From: Treponema sp.
GTDB taxonomy: Bacteria > Spirochaetota > Spirochaetia > Treponematales > Breznakiellaceae
Direction: 5' to 3'
NCBI GenBank assembly: GCA_031274285.1
Contig: JAISQJ010000140.1
Location: 1 to 53,110 of the forward strand
Length of the DNA stretch: 53,110 nucleotides
This document shows positions 24,926-31,290 of this stretch, one piece after another. Below the pieces are notes generated by a model that had not been told where the DNA came from, made no database searches, and was given only the letters and a program-made list of their open reading frames with translations. Position 1 is the stretch's first letter, and every line of letters begins with the position of its first letter. The translations under genes were made by a program, and so were the position numbers.

Positions 24926-24970
24926 AAAAAAACCGCCGGAGGCGGTTTTTTACGGGAGCGACGGGGCTTG
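24926..24970. repeat. 45-bp direct repeat, copy 2 (intact tRNA-Asp 3' end and terminator)
   Basis: Second copy of the 24726-24770 repeat. Bases 24953-24970 are the 3' end of the functional tRNA-Asp, and 24926-24951 form its bidirectional A/T-flanked terminator hairpin. Confidence 0.85.
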
Positions 24971-25027
24971 AACCCGCGATCTCCGGCTTGACAGGCCAGC
25001 GTGATAAACCAGCTTCACTACGCCCCC
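24953..25027 (-). tRNA. tRNA-Asp (GTC anticodon)
   Basis: A 75-base cloverleaf on the minus strand. GGGGGCG pairs with CGCTCCC (one G-U), and the discriminator is G. The anticodon loop CTGTCAA gives GTC. The T loop is GTTCAAGCC. A promoter TTGACA-17-TATCTT lies at 25040-25068 on the minus strand, and the terminator hairpin follows directly downstream. Confidence 0.93.
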
Positions 25028-25039
25028 AAGGTTTATCCC

Positions 25040-25068
25040 AAGATACCAGGGGCGGAAGAAAATGTCAA
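25040..25068 (-). promoter_or_regulatory. Promoter of tRNA-Asp
   Basis: Minus strand: TTGACA (25063-25068), 17 bases, TATCTT (25040-25045), 12 bases before the tRNA. Confidence 0.7.
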
Positions 25069-25189
25069 GCGGGCGGGGCTTTAATGGGAAGCGCCGCGCA
25101 AGCAGTCATTGGGCCTATGCCGTACCGCATTTTTCTCATTAACACGTTCAACGTTTTGCGTACACTATTGGGCGGGTTACAATGCTTCC

Positions 25190-26005
25190 CTATCCAAAGA
25201 GATGGGCGCCGCGCCAAGCCGAAGGATTCCCCGGCCCCACCCACCTGTTCAGGGGGAAGCCGGCTTTAAGGCTGGCGGCGATAAATTTCTTTGCCAGGAC
25301 CGCCGCCTCCCGGGCGGAGAGGCCCCGGGCAAGGCCCGCGGCGATGGCCGCGGAGGTGGTACAGCCCGCTCCGTGGGTCCAGCTTGTCTTGATCAGCTCG
25401 TCTTCCAGGGTGAAAAAATCCCTGCCGTCAAAGAAAAGGTCCAAAGCCCGGTCCTGGTTGGGCAGTTTGGCCCCGCCCTTGATAAAGACGTGCCGGGCCC
25501 CCTTCCCCCCGATGATCCGGGCCGCCTCCTTCATCTTTTCCAGCGTATCGATCCCCGTAAGGCCGGAAAGCTGTTCCGCCTCAAACAGATTGGGGGTCGC
25601 TACCTCGGCCAGGGGCAGCAGTTTTTCCGCGATAGCGTTGTTGAGTTCCGGGTTGAGGGCCTCCCCGGCGCCCTTGCAAACCATTACCGGATCAAGGACA
25701 AAGTTTTTTACCCCGTAGGCGCTAAGGTACTCCCTGGTAAGTTCCACCGCGTAAAAGGTGCCCAGCATCCCCGACTTGGCGGCGCTTACCCCCACGCCCT
25801 TAAAAACCGTTTCCAGTTGGGCGCGGAGGGCGCCCTCGTCCACGGGAAAAACCCGGTGGGCCCAGTCATTATCGCTGTCCATGGTGGCGATAACCGTGAC
25901 CGCCGCCATGCCGTAGAGGCCGTATTCCTCAAAGGTCTTCAGATCCGCTTCCAAACCGGCGCCCCCGGAGGCGTCGGAACCGGCGATTGTCGCAAGCTTA
26001 ACCAT
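25190..26005 (-). CDS. thiD: ThiD/PdxK-family kinase (hydroxymethylpyrimidine or pyridoxal kinase)
   Basis: A 271-residue ribokinase-fold enzyme. IAGSDASGGAGLEADLKTF at the N-terminus, VMVCKGAG, ATPNLFEAEQLSG and THGAGCTTSAAIAAG near residue 215 are the ThiD family motifs. ThiD phosphorylates HMP and HMP-P for thiamine. A subgroup in Firmicutes is a pyridoxal kinase, and the HGAGCTTSAA variant together with the absence of other thi genes leaves that open. The ribosome binding site is AGAAGGAGT. Its leader shares an 11/12-base half-site with the cysK operator. Confidence 0.85.
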   Translation of the reverse strand: MVKLATIAGSDASGGAGLEADLKTFEEYGLYGMAAVTVIATMDSDNDWAHRVFPVDEGALRAQLETVFKGVGVSAAKSGMLGTFYAVELTREYLSAYGVKNFVLDPVMVCKGAGEALNPELNNAIAEKLLPLAEVATPNLFEAEQLSGLTGIDTLEKMKEAARIIGGKGARHVFIKGGAKLPNQDRALDLFFDGRDFFTLEDELIKTSWTHGAGCTTSAAIAAGLARGLSAREAAVLAKKFIAASLKAGFPLNRWVGPGNPSAWRGAHLFG

Positions 26006-26025
26006 TTCATACTCCTTCTATGAAA

Positions 26026-26049
26026 ATATCCTAGTAATACGATACGAAT
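26026..26049 (-). promoter_or_regulatory. Half-operator in the thiD leader, shared with cysK
   Basis: On the plus strand, ATATCCTAGTAA (26026-26037) differs at one base from ATACCCTAGTAA in the cysK operator. The second half here is degenerate. It lies between the promoter and the thiD start, where a bound repressor could act. Confidence 0.4.
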
Positions 26050-26063
26050 TATATTATGCCTGG

Positions 26064-26091
26064 AGTATACCAGAGTTTCAAACCCTGTCAA
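26064..26091 (-). promoter_or_regulatory. Promoter of the thiD-family gene
   Basis: Minus strand: TTGACA (26086-26091), 16 bases, TATACT (26064-26069). The -35 lies inside the last codons of the MATE gene, so thiD can be transcribed independently of it. Confidence 0.7.
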
Positions 26092-27496
26092 CAGGCCCCC
26101 GTAAGCCCTCCTCCATGCTCCGCAGTTCCCGCAATTCCCCCCGCATAACCAGGAAGGACAGGATGGTCGAACAAAAATCCGCGGAGGGCATGGCGGCGTA
26201 GACACCCGTGATGCCGAAAAACCGGGGGAGCAGCAGCAGCAGGGGGATGTAAAAAAGAATCTGCCGGGAAAGGGAAAGCAGGGTTCCCTGGACGGGTTTT
26301 CCGATAGACTGGAAAAAATTAGAACTGAAGATCTGGAAGGCCAGGACCGGCAGGAAGATCGTGCAGATCCGCAGGGCCATTTTTCCCATGTCCAAAAGCT
26401 CCCCCTCCTCGTTCCTAAAAATACGGATAAAGAGGCCCGGGAAAAGCTGGAGCAGGATAAAGCCCGCGGCCGCGAATACAGTGCCCGCCAGTACCGCTAA
26501 CTTATAGGTCTCCCTGACCCGCCGGTATTTTTTCGCCCCGTAATTGTAGCCGATAAGGGGCTGGGCCCCCTGGTTAATCCCCTGGAGGGGCATAAAGATG
26601 ATCACCAGGATGCTGTACACAATGCCCATGGCAGAAACCGCCACATCCCCGCCGTATCTAAAAAGGCTGCGGTTTAAGAGGATGTTCACCAGGCTGATGG
26701 CAAGCTGCATGGTAAAGGGGGCAAAGCCGATGGCCATGATCTTGAGGCAGAGCCGGGCCCGCAGCCTCATCTCCCGGATGTGGAAACGGAGTCTGGTCCA
26801 GCGGGAATTAAAATAAAAGATCACCCAGCAGAAGGACACAAACTGGGAGATGATGGTAGCCCAGGCCGCGCCCGCGATACCCCAGTCAAAGACAAAAATA
26901 AAAATAGGATCCAGGATAATGTTGATCACCGCCCCCAGAATCTGGGTGAACATGGAGGTCCGGGGGTGGCCGTCGGAACGGATAAAGTGGTTGATCCCCG
27001 GCCCCATGGCGCTGAACACCCCGCCGTAGAGGATGATCCGGAGGTAGGTCTTCGCGAAGGGAAAGACCGCCTCGCTGACGCCCAGGATCTCGATAAGGAT
27101 ATAGTCCATAAAAAAGAGGAGGCTCAGGATAGAAACCAGGGGGATAAGAAAAAGCAGGGCGAAGGCGTGGCCCATGATCTTTTCCACCTCGTCCCGGCGG
27201 CCTTCCCCCAGGCGGATAGAAAAGAGGGAATTGGCCCCAATGCCGATGAGCATACTAAAGGCCATGGGCAGCATCATCAGGGGCATGGCCACGGTGATCC
27301 CCGCGATTCCCAGCGGGTCCACCCCCTGGCCCACGTAGATCCGGTCCACGATGTTGTAAACCGCGTTCACCAGCATACCCACAATGGCGGGGACTGAAAA
27401 TTCAAAAAGGAGTTTGCTTATCCGCGCCGTCCCTATCCTGTCGGCGGGGTCCCGCTGTCCGGGGCCCCGGTTTTGTTCCGGGTCGTTATTTTTCAT
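26078..27496 (-). CDS. MATE family multidrug exporter
   Basis: A 472-residue polytopic membrane protein with twelve predicted helices in two similar halves. ISKLLFEFSVPAIVGMLVNAVYNIVDRIYVG (here residues 27 on) is the characteristic first helix, and GINQGAQPLIGYNYGAKKY near residue 290 is the matching motif of the second half. It exports organic cations or drugs using Na+ or H+ gradients; the substrate is unknown. A TATAAT box lies only two bases before the ATG, so the transcript may start at or near the start codon. No ribosome binding site is visible and no alternative start exists before the conserved helix. Confidence 0.9.
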   Translation of the reverse strand: MKNNDPEQNRGPGQRDPADRIGTARISKLLFEFSVPAIVGMLVNAVYNIVDRIYVGQGVDPLGIAGITVAMPLMMLPMAFSMLIGIGANSLFSIRLGEGRRDEVEKIMGHAFALLFLIPLVSILSLLFFMDYILIEILGVSEAVFPFAKTYLRIILYGGVFSAMGPGINHFIRSDGHPRTSMFTQILGAVINIILDPIFIFVFDWGIAGAAWATIISQFVSFCWVIFYFNSRWTRLRFHIREMRLRARLCLKIMAIGFAPFTMQLAISLVNILLNRSLFRYGGDVAVSAMGIVYSILVIIFMPLQGINQGAQPLIGYNYGAKKYRRVRETYKLAVLAGTVFAAAGFILLQLFPGLFIRIFRNEEGELLDMGKMALRICTIFLPVLAFQIFSSNFFQSIGKPVQGTLLSLSRQILFYIPLLLLLPRFFGITGVYAAMPSADFCSTILSFLVMRGELRELRSMEEGLRGPVDRV

Positions 27497-27762
27497 TTAT
27501 TATAGCATAAGTGGTACTATTTCAAAAAGTAAAGGCCTTGCCTGCCCTTATGGGGCCTTCGCCTGGCGGCGCATGAGGTGGCCAAGGAATCTGCCCGTGG
27601 GCGGCCTGGTAATCGCAAAATACTTCGTATTTTGCTGTTTTTCAGCGGAAGTTGTTCAAAAACCTCAGTTTTTGAACAACTCTATTATTCATTCCGCTCT
27701 ATCACCAAAGAATCTCCGGAAACCGAATATAATTCCGAAGGAAAAAAAGAACCGGCCGCGGT
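27497..27762. other. Hairpin-rich spacer between MATE and NifX-like genes
   Basis: No gene. It contains a perfect 9-bp hairpin GCAAAATAC-TTC-GTATTTTGC (27615-27635) and a perfect 14-bp hairpin (27650-27663 with 27668-27681, loop CTCA). The second is flanked by AGCGGAA and TTCCGCT arms. The two genes are transcribed in the same direction, so it could be a 3' structure of the upstream transcript. Confidence 0.6.
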
Positions 27763-28122
27763 TCATGTTTCCTCCTTCCGGGTTTTTACATAGTACAGGG
27801 CCAGTTTTTTCAGGGCCTCGTCTATGGAGGACCGCTCCTCAAAAACGGAGACCCCGGACAGTTCCAGCTTCTTCCGGGCCGGGGGGCCGACCTGGGCGGT
27901 GAGGACCGCCGAGCAGTCGGTAATATCCTTGGCTATCCCCGAATCTCCATCTTCCCCGTCCCGGTGGTTTCCCGAACTGCACCAGGGATCCGCCGCCCGT
28001 TTTTCTACCAGCACGCCGGTCCCGTCCTTTTCCACATCGTAGATAAGAAACCATTTGGCGTGGCCGAAATGCTGGTTGATTAAAACTCCGTCGGCGCTGG
28101 TAACCGCCACTCTCCAACTCAT
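27763..28122 (-). CDS. NifX/NifB-type FeMo-cofactor-binding domain protein
   Basis: A 119-residue single-domain protein of the dinitrogenase iron-molybdenum cofactor biosynthesis family. The ordered pieces are VAVTSADGVLINQHFGHAKWF, a central Cys/His/Gly-rich loop, AVLTAQVGPPARKKLE, and GVSVFEERSSIDEALKKL. ATG 28122 is chosen for GAGGAG seven bases upstream. No nif genes are nearby; many anaerobes carry such stand-alone proteins outside nif clusters. It may bind or shuttle an iron-sulfur-molybdenum cluster. It lies downstream of cysK, same strand. Confidence 0.8.
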   Translation of the reverse strand: MSWRVAVTSADGVLINQHFGHAKWFLIYDVEKDGTGVLVEKRAADPWCSSGNHRDGEDGDSGIAKDITDCSAVLTAQVGPPARKKLELSGVSVFEERSSIDEALKKLALYYVKTRKEET

Positions 28123-28177
28123 AGCTCTGCTCCTCAACGGCGGGATTCTTTTACGCCGCGCTGGATTTTCCGGTTAC

Positions 28178-28315
28178 ACACTCCTTAAGGACATGCGTAG
28201 AAATAACTTGACCCGAAGGGCAAGTTATTTCGTTATTGCGTCGAACCGAAGGTTCGCAGCAATTGGAATAAAATGCAGGGCATTTTATTCTTACGCAGCT
28301 CCTAAGGGAGTGCTT
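28178..28315. repeat. Compound palindrome downstream of cysK
   Basis: Outer arms of about 25 bases (28178-28203 and 28289-28314, with a few mismatches) enclose three hairpins. The first is a perfect 10-bp stem at 28201-28230. The second is CGAACC-GAA-GGTTCG (28242-28256) with ATTGC/GCAAT outside. The third is a perfect 11-bp stem GAATAAAATGC/GCATTTTATTC (28266-28290). It ends one base before the cysK stop codon complement, so it is the cysK 3' untranslated region. A 12-mer from its right arm (GCAGCTCCTAAG) recurs at 30766-30777. Confidence 0.75.
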
Positions 28316-29239
28316 CTACTGGTCGTCCCATAGCCAGGTGGACAGGTAGCGTTCACCGGTGTCGGGGAGGACGGTGACGATAAGCTTGCCCTTGTTTTCC
28401 GGCCGTTTGGAAATGGTCAGCGCCGCTTCCAGCGCGGAGCCCGAGGAGATACCCACCAGGATACCCTCTTTTTTGGCCAGGAGCCGGGCGGCGCTTCCCG
28501 CCTTGGCGTCGTCGGTCTGGTAAATCTCGTCCACGATTTTTTTGTCGTAGACCTGCGGCACAAAACCCGCGCCGATCCCCTGGATCTTGTGGGGACCGGG
28601 ATTGCCGCCGGAAAGCACCGGGCTGGCGGAGGGCTCCACGGCGATAACCTTGACGCCGGGTTTTTTGGATTTCAGATACTTCCCCGCGCCGGTGATGGTC
28701 CCCCCGGTACCCACCCCGCCGATAAGAATGTCAACCTTTCCCCCCGTATCGTTCCAGATTTCCGGCCCCGTGGTTTTTTCGTGAATCGCCGGGTTGGCGG
28801 GGTTGTTGAACTGCTGGGGGATGTAGGCATTGGGGATGGCGGCGGCCAGTTCCTCCGCCCTGGCGATGGCCCCCTTCATGCCCTTGGCCCCCTCGGTAAG
28901 CTCAAGCTCCGCGCCCAGGGCCTTAAGGAGCTTCCGCCGCTCGATACTCATGGTTTCCGGCATGGTCAGGATGATCCGGTAGCCCTTGACCGCCGCCACA
29001 TAGGCCAGCCCGATGCCGGTGTTGCCGCTGGTCGGCTCGATGAGAACCGTCCCCTCCTTGATCTTGCCGTTCTTCTCCCCGGCCTCGATAAGGGCCAGGG
29101 CGATCCGGTCCTTAACGCTGTGCAGGGGGTTAAAGCTCTCCAGTTTGACATACACGACAGCGCCCCCCTCGTTGATCTTGTTGATCTTTACGAGGGGAGT
29201 ATTTCCGATAAGGTCCGTAATCTTGTCTACCTTTGCCAT
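28316..29239 (-). CDS. cysK: Cysteine synthase A
   Basis: A 307-residue O-acetylserine sulfhydrylase that makes cysteine from O-acetylserine and sulfide using [18 protein letters not shown] carries the PLP lysine near residue 43, [10 protein letters not shown] and [13 protein letters not shown] bind the substrate and the phosphate, and the C-terminus has [12 protein letters not shown]. The ribosome binding site is AGGAGG. Its promoter overlaps a palindromic operator-like site. Full length. Confidence 0.96.
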   Translation of the reverse strand: MAKVDKITDLIGNTPLVKINKINEGGAVVYVKLESFNPLHSVKDRIALALIEAGEKNGKIKEGTVLIEPTSGNTGIGLAYVAAVKGYRIILTMPETMSIERRKLLKALGAELELTEGAKGMKGAIARAEELAAAIPNAYIPQQFNNPANPAIHEKTTGPEIWNDTGGKVDILIGGVGTGGTITGAGKYLKSKKPGVKVIAVEPSASPVLSGGNPGPHKIQGIGAGFVPQVYDKKIVDEIYQTDDAKAGSAARLLAKKEGILVGISSGSALEAALTISKRPENKGKLIVTVLPDTGERYLSTWLWDDQ

Positions 29240-29255
29240 AGTTACCTCCTGGGTT

Positions 29256-29279
29256 ATACCCTAGTAAATATATGGGTAT
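29256..29279 (-). promoter_or_regulatory. Palindromic operator at the cysK start of transcription
   Basis: ATACCC-TAGTAAATATAT-GGGTAT, 24 bases with perfect 6-bp arms, overlaps the -10 and the predicted transcription start. The ATA...TAT ends and spacing resemble Rrf2-family (IscR/CymR-type) sites, but the family is an inference. Confidence 0.55.
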
Positions 29280-29306
29280 TCTATACTAAACAAAAAACCT
29301 TGTCAA
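29278..29306 (-). promoter_or_regulatory. cysK promoter
   Basis: Minus strand: TTGACA (29301-29306), 17 bases, TAGAAT (29278-29283). Confidence 0.75.
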
Positions 29307-29386
29307 TACCCCGACCAGGGCAGCCAATGCTACTGCCCTGAGTCTCTAAGGGGGAAGCGGTTTATTCGAAGGGTTTCGCTTTCCGG

Positions 29387-29416
29387 TTGATTGTTCCATA
29401 CCGGGTGTGCTATAAA
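29387..29416 (+). promoter_or_regulatory. Promoter of the 29.4-kb lipoprotein gene
   Basis: TTGATT (29387-29392), 18 bases, TATAAA (29411-29416), about 15 bases of leader. Confidence 0.65.
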
Positions 29417-29437
29417 GTAGGATAAGGGAGTGTTGGT

Positions 29438-29944
29438 ATGAAAAGCTCATTGATTCTGGCCGTTGTTACCCTTGTGCTGTGCTCCTGCAGTATCCATTAC
29501 CGGGATACGGCCGTTGTTAACGATTCGGGAATCCCGGTATCTTTCACGCTGGGGAATTATGATACGAGGGTGATAACGCTTAATCCCGGTGAATCAAGTT
29601 TTTCCGGCAACGCGTATACCAACCTGTCGAATTTGGAGCCCGCCAAGCGGGTGGTCCAGCAGCTATCGAATACCGACGAACGGTATACTATCAGCATCGT
29701 AGACCGTCCGTCATGGAAATTGAGGGTAAATAATAATACTTTGCCAAATAATGTAACCCTGAGCGCCGACGGATGGATGGACGAAATGCCTAACATTAAA
29801 GGTGGCGCTGCTGACGACAGTAATCATACCGGGATAATATACACCGATACTCCTGTTTTTTCCGCATCGTATGCTGGCACAGATTTTCCGCTCAGGGTGG
29901 AATGGGAAATTATTGACGATGTTATGTGGGTTACGATAGGATGA
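29438..29944 (+). CDS. Lipoprotein of unknown function
   Basis: A 168-residue protein with a short signal peptide and a lipobox-like LVLCSC near residue 16. The mature part is beta-rich with many Asn, Ser and Thr (NDSGIPVSFTLGNYDTRV, then a Trp/Asn-rich middle). No family is recognised. GGGAG lies seven bases before the ATG, with its own promoter. G+C is lower than in the housekeeping genes, and it sits at the edge of an accessory patch with a toxin-antitoxin pair, so acquisition is possible. Confidence 0.7.
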   Translation: MKSSLILAVVTLVLCSCSIHYRDTAVVNDSGIPVSFTLGNYDTRVITLNPGESSFSGNAYTNLSNLEPAKRVVQQLSNTDERYTISIVDRPSWKLRVNNNTLPNNVTLSADGWMDEMPNIKGGAADDSNHTGIIYTDTPVFSASYAGTDFPLRVEWEIIDDVMWVTIG

Positions 29945-29959
29945 ATTAGTTTGGCACAA

Positions 29960-29981
29960 TATTGACCAACCTATTGACCAA
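29960..29981 (+). promoter_or_regulatory. Direct-repeat operator candidate of the toxin-antitoxin operon
   Basis: TATTGACCAA occurs twice, at 29960-29969 and 29972-29981. The second copy supplies the -35 (TTGACC), with TAGATT at 29997-30002 as -10. Phd/YefM antitoxins usually bind such repeats to repress their own operon. Confidence 0.5.
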
Positions 29982-30019
29982 TAAGGAAAAGTAGTATAGA
30001 TTATGACTATGGAGGATTT

Positions 30020-30304
30020 ATGGTAAATTTAACACAGGACTTAAAGCCAATTTCATATGTAAAGGCCCATATTACCGAGGTTGTGGATTATGTTGGGGAT
30101 TCAAGGTCTCCTGTTGTTATTACGCAAAATGGAGAAGCAAAAGCTGTTTTAATGGATATAGAAAGTTATGAAAAAACGATACATGCAATTAATTTATCAA
30201 AATTGTTACATTTGAGTGAAAAATCTGCAATAGATGGTAAATTAATACCACATGAAAAAGTAAAAGAAAGAATAGAAGAAACATTAAACCGGATGAAAAA
30301 ATGA
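30020..30304 (+). CDS. Phd/YefM-family antitoxin
   Basis: A 94-residue antitoxin. The N-terminal DNA-binding half matches the family (LKPISYVKAHITEVVDYV, then SPVVITQNGEAKAVLMDIESYE). The C-terminal half is charged and helical, as expected for the toxin-neutralising tail. The ribosome binding site is GGAGG. It overlaps the toxin gene by four bases (ATGA). The pair is strikingly A+T-rich compared with its surroundings, a mark of recent transfer. Confidence 0.9.
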   Translation: MVNLTQDLKPISYVKAHITEVVDYVGDSRSPVVITQNGEAKAVLMDIESYEKTIHAINLSKLLHLSEKSAIDGKLIPHEKVKERIEETLNRMKK

Positions 30305-30636
30305 GAGAAATAGAATGGACACCTGATGGGGAAGAATCTTTCAATGAAATTGTAGAATATTTTTGTTTAAGAGCCGGAGAAAATATTGCAAGGAAAATAT
30401 TTGACAAAATAAATAAGGAAATAGAATTTTTGGCAATAGATGAGATAAAAACAAAAGTATCACCTGAATTGAAGGATATTGGAATAAATGATATATATCA
30501 ATTAACAATCAACCCCTGGATAGTATATTACAAAATAAATAAAGAGAATACGAGAGTAAAAATATTATTAGTATTAGATGGCAGAAGAAATATAGAGAGA
30601 ATATTAATAGGCAAAGTAATAGACAATAAATTATAA
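30301..30636 (+). CDS. RelE/ParE-family toxin
   Basis: A 111-residue toxin. The family pattern is present: an N-terminal WTPDGEESFNEIVEYF helix pair, then YQLTINPWIVYYKI and VKILLVLDGRRNIERIL at the end, where RelE/ParE toxins carry their catalytic or gyrase-binding residues. RelE types cleave mRNA at the ribosome and ParE types poison gyrase; sequence alone does not decide. It is translationally coupled to the antitoxin. Confidence 0.88.
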   Translation: MREIEWTPDGEESFNEIVEYFCLRAGENIARKIFDKINKEIEFLAIDEIKTKVSPELKDIGINDIYQLTINPWIVYYKINKENTRVKILLVLDGRRNIERILIGKVIDNKL

Positions 30637-30799
30637 AAGCAACCGTACGTCGCATAGCAGGACTGTTTACCGCCGGAACGATAGCGGCAAAAGCAAAAGA
30701 TTCACCGCTATTGGTGCGTAAAGCAGCATGTACGAGTCAATGCCCCCGGCTTGGGGCGAAGATTTGCAGCTCCTAAGCGTATCTGTTGCTGCCCCGCCC

Positions 30800-31045
30800 C
30801 TAATCCCCCGCGGCCCAGATTTTTATGTCGTATTCCGAGGCGGAGACGATGCGCCGTCCGTTGGGGGTTTCAGGGAGTAGCGGGGGTTGGTGCGGAAGGC
30901 GCCGGACAGCCTGGGGCTTTGGGTGCTGCCGGAAAGCCGGTAGGTGTCGGCGGAGATGTCCTGCAGCACGATGGTCAGGGGTTCGGCCTTGTCGATGTTG
31001 TTCAGAAAGGCCTGGGTAAAGGGGCCGTAGCGGCCAGTTGGGAGG
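30800..31045 (-). pseudogene. Remnant of a WD40-repeat protein gene (C-terminal end)
   Basis: Read on the minus strand, one frame gives GPFTQAFLNNIDKAE...RYSLKP. After a shift near 30865, a second frame gives NGRRIVSASEYDIKIWAAGD and a stop. The latter is a typical final WD40 blade (GxxIxSxSxDxxIKIW). The first part may be the end of a caspase-like (peptidase C14) domain, which is often joined to WD40 repeats, but that is weaker. No start and no complete domain remain. Confidence 0.55.
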
Positions 31046-31242
31046 TGTTCCGGCACGCGTCCCGGGCGAAGCCCGCCTGGCTGGGGGGTAGGCCGGGATC
31101 GCCCGCCGAAGCGGAGCGAGGCGGGAAGCCCGGCCGCAGGGGGGCCGGAGGGCGGAGGCGGAGGCTGCGGAAGGCGAAAGCCGGAGGCTTTCGCCAAATT
31201 GGCCGTGGTAGGCGGCCCCCCTCCAGAACTACCGCCATTTTC

Positions 31243-31271
31243 TTGCCTTTCCCGGGGAAAATTGCGATATT
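31243..31271 (+). promoter_or_regulatory. Candidate lon promoter
   Basis: TTGCCT (31243-31248), 17 bases, GATATT (31266-31271). Moderate match; no CIRCE-type heat-shock inverted repeat is seen. Confidence 0.4.
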
Positions 31272-31290
31272 TGAACGAAAGGAACCATGC

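Larger units (their letters stand above)
30637..31290. other. Spacer between toxin gene and lon
   Basis: Contains a set of small hairpins at about 30640-30740 with CGTAC/GTACG outside and CACC-GGTG and CCGC-GCGG inside. It also holds the GCAGCTCCTAAG 12-mer (30766-30777), a decayed minus-strand gene end (30800-31045), a GC-rich repetitive stretch (31050-31200) and the lon promoter region. Confidence 0.6.

Noticed and set aside
24685-24952. Integrated prophage or island at tRNA-Asp
   Set aside because: Only 155 bases lie between the direct repeats and no integrase is present; at most a scar.
25143-25153. ACGTTCAACGT palindrome as an operator
   Set aside because: It lies downstream of the ThiD-family gene with no promoter nearby; too short to support a call.
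30751-31290. 180-residue N-terminal extension of Lon
   Set aside because: The LON domain starts at 31291 with a good ribosome binding site; the upstream frame is open because of high G+C and overlaps a minus-strand gene remnant.
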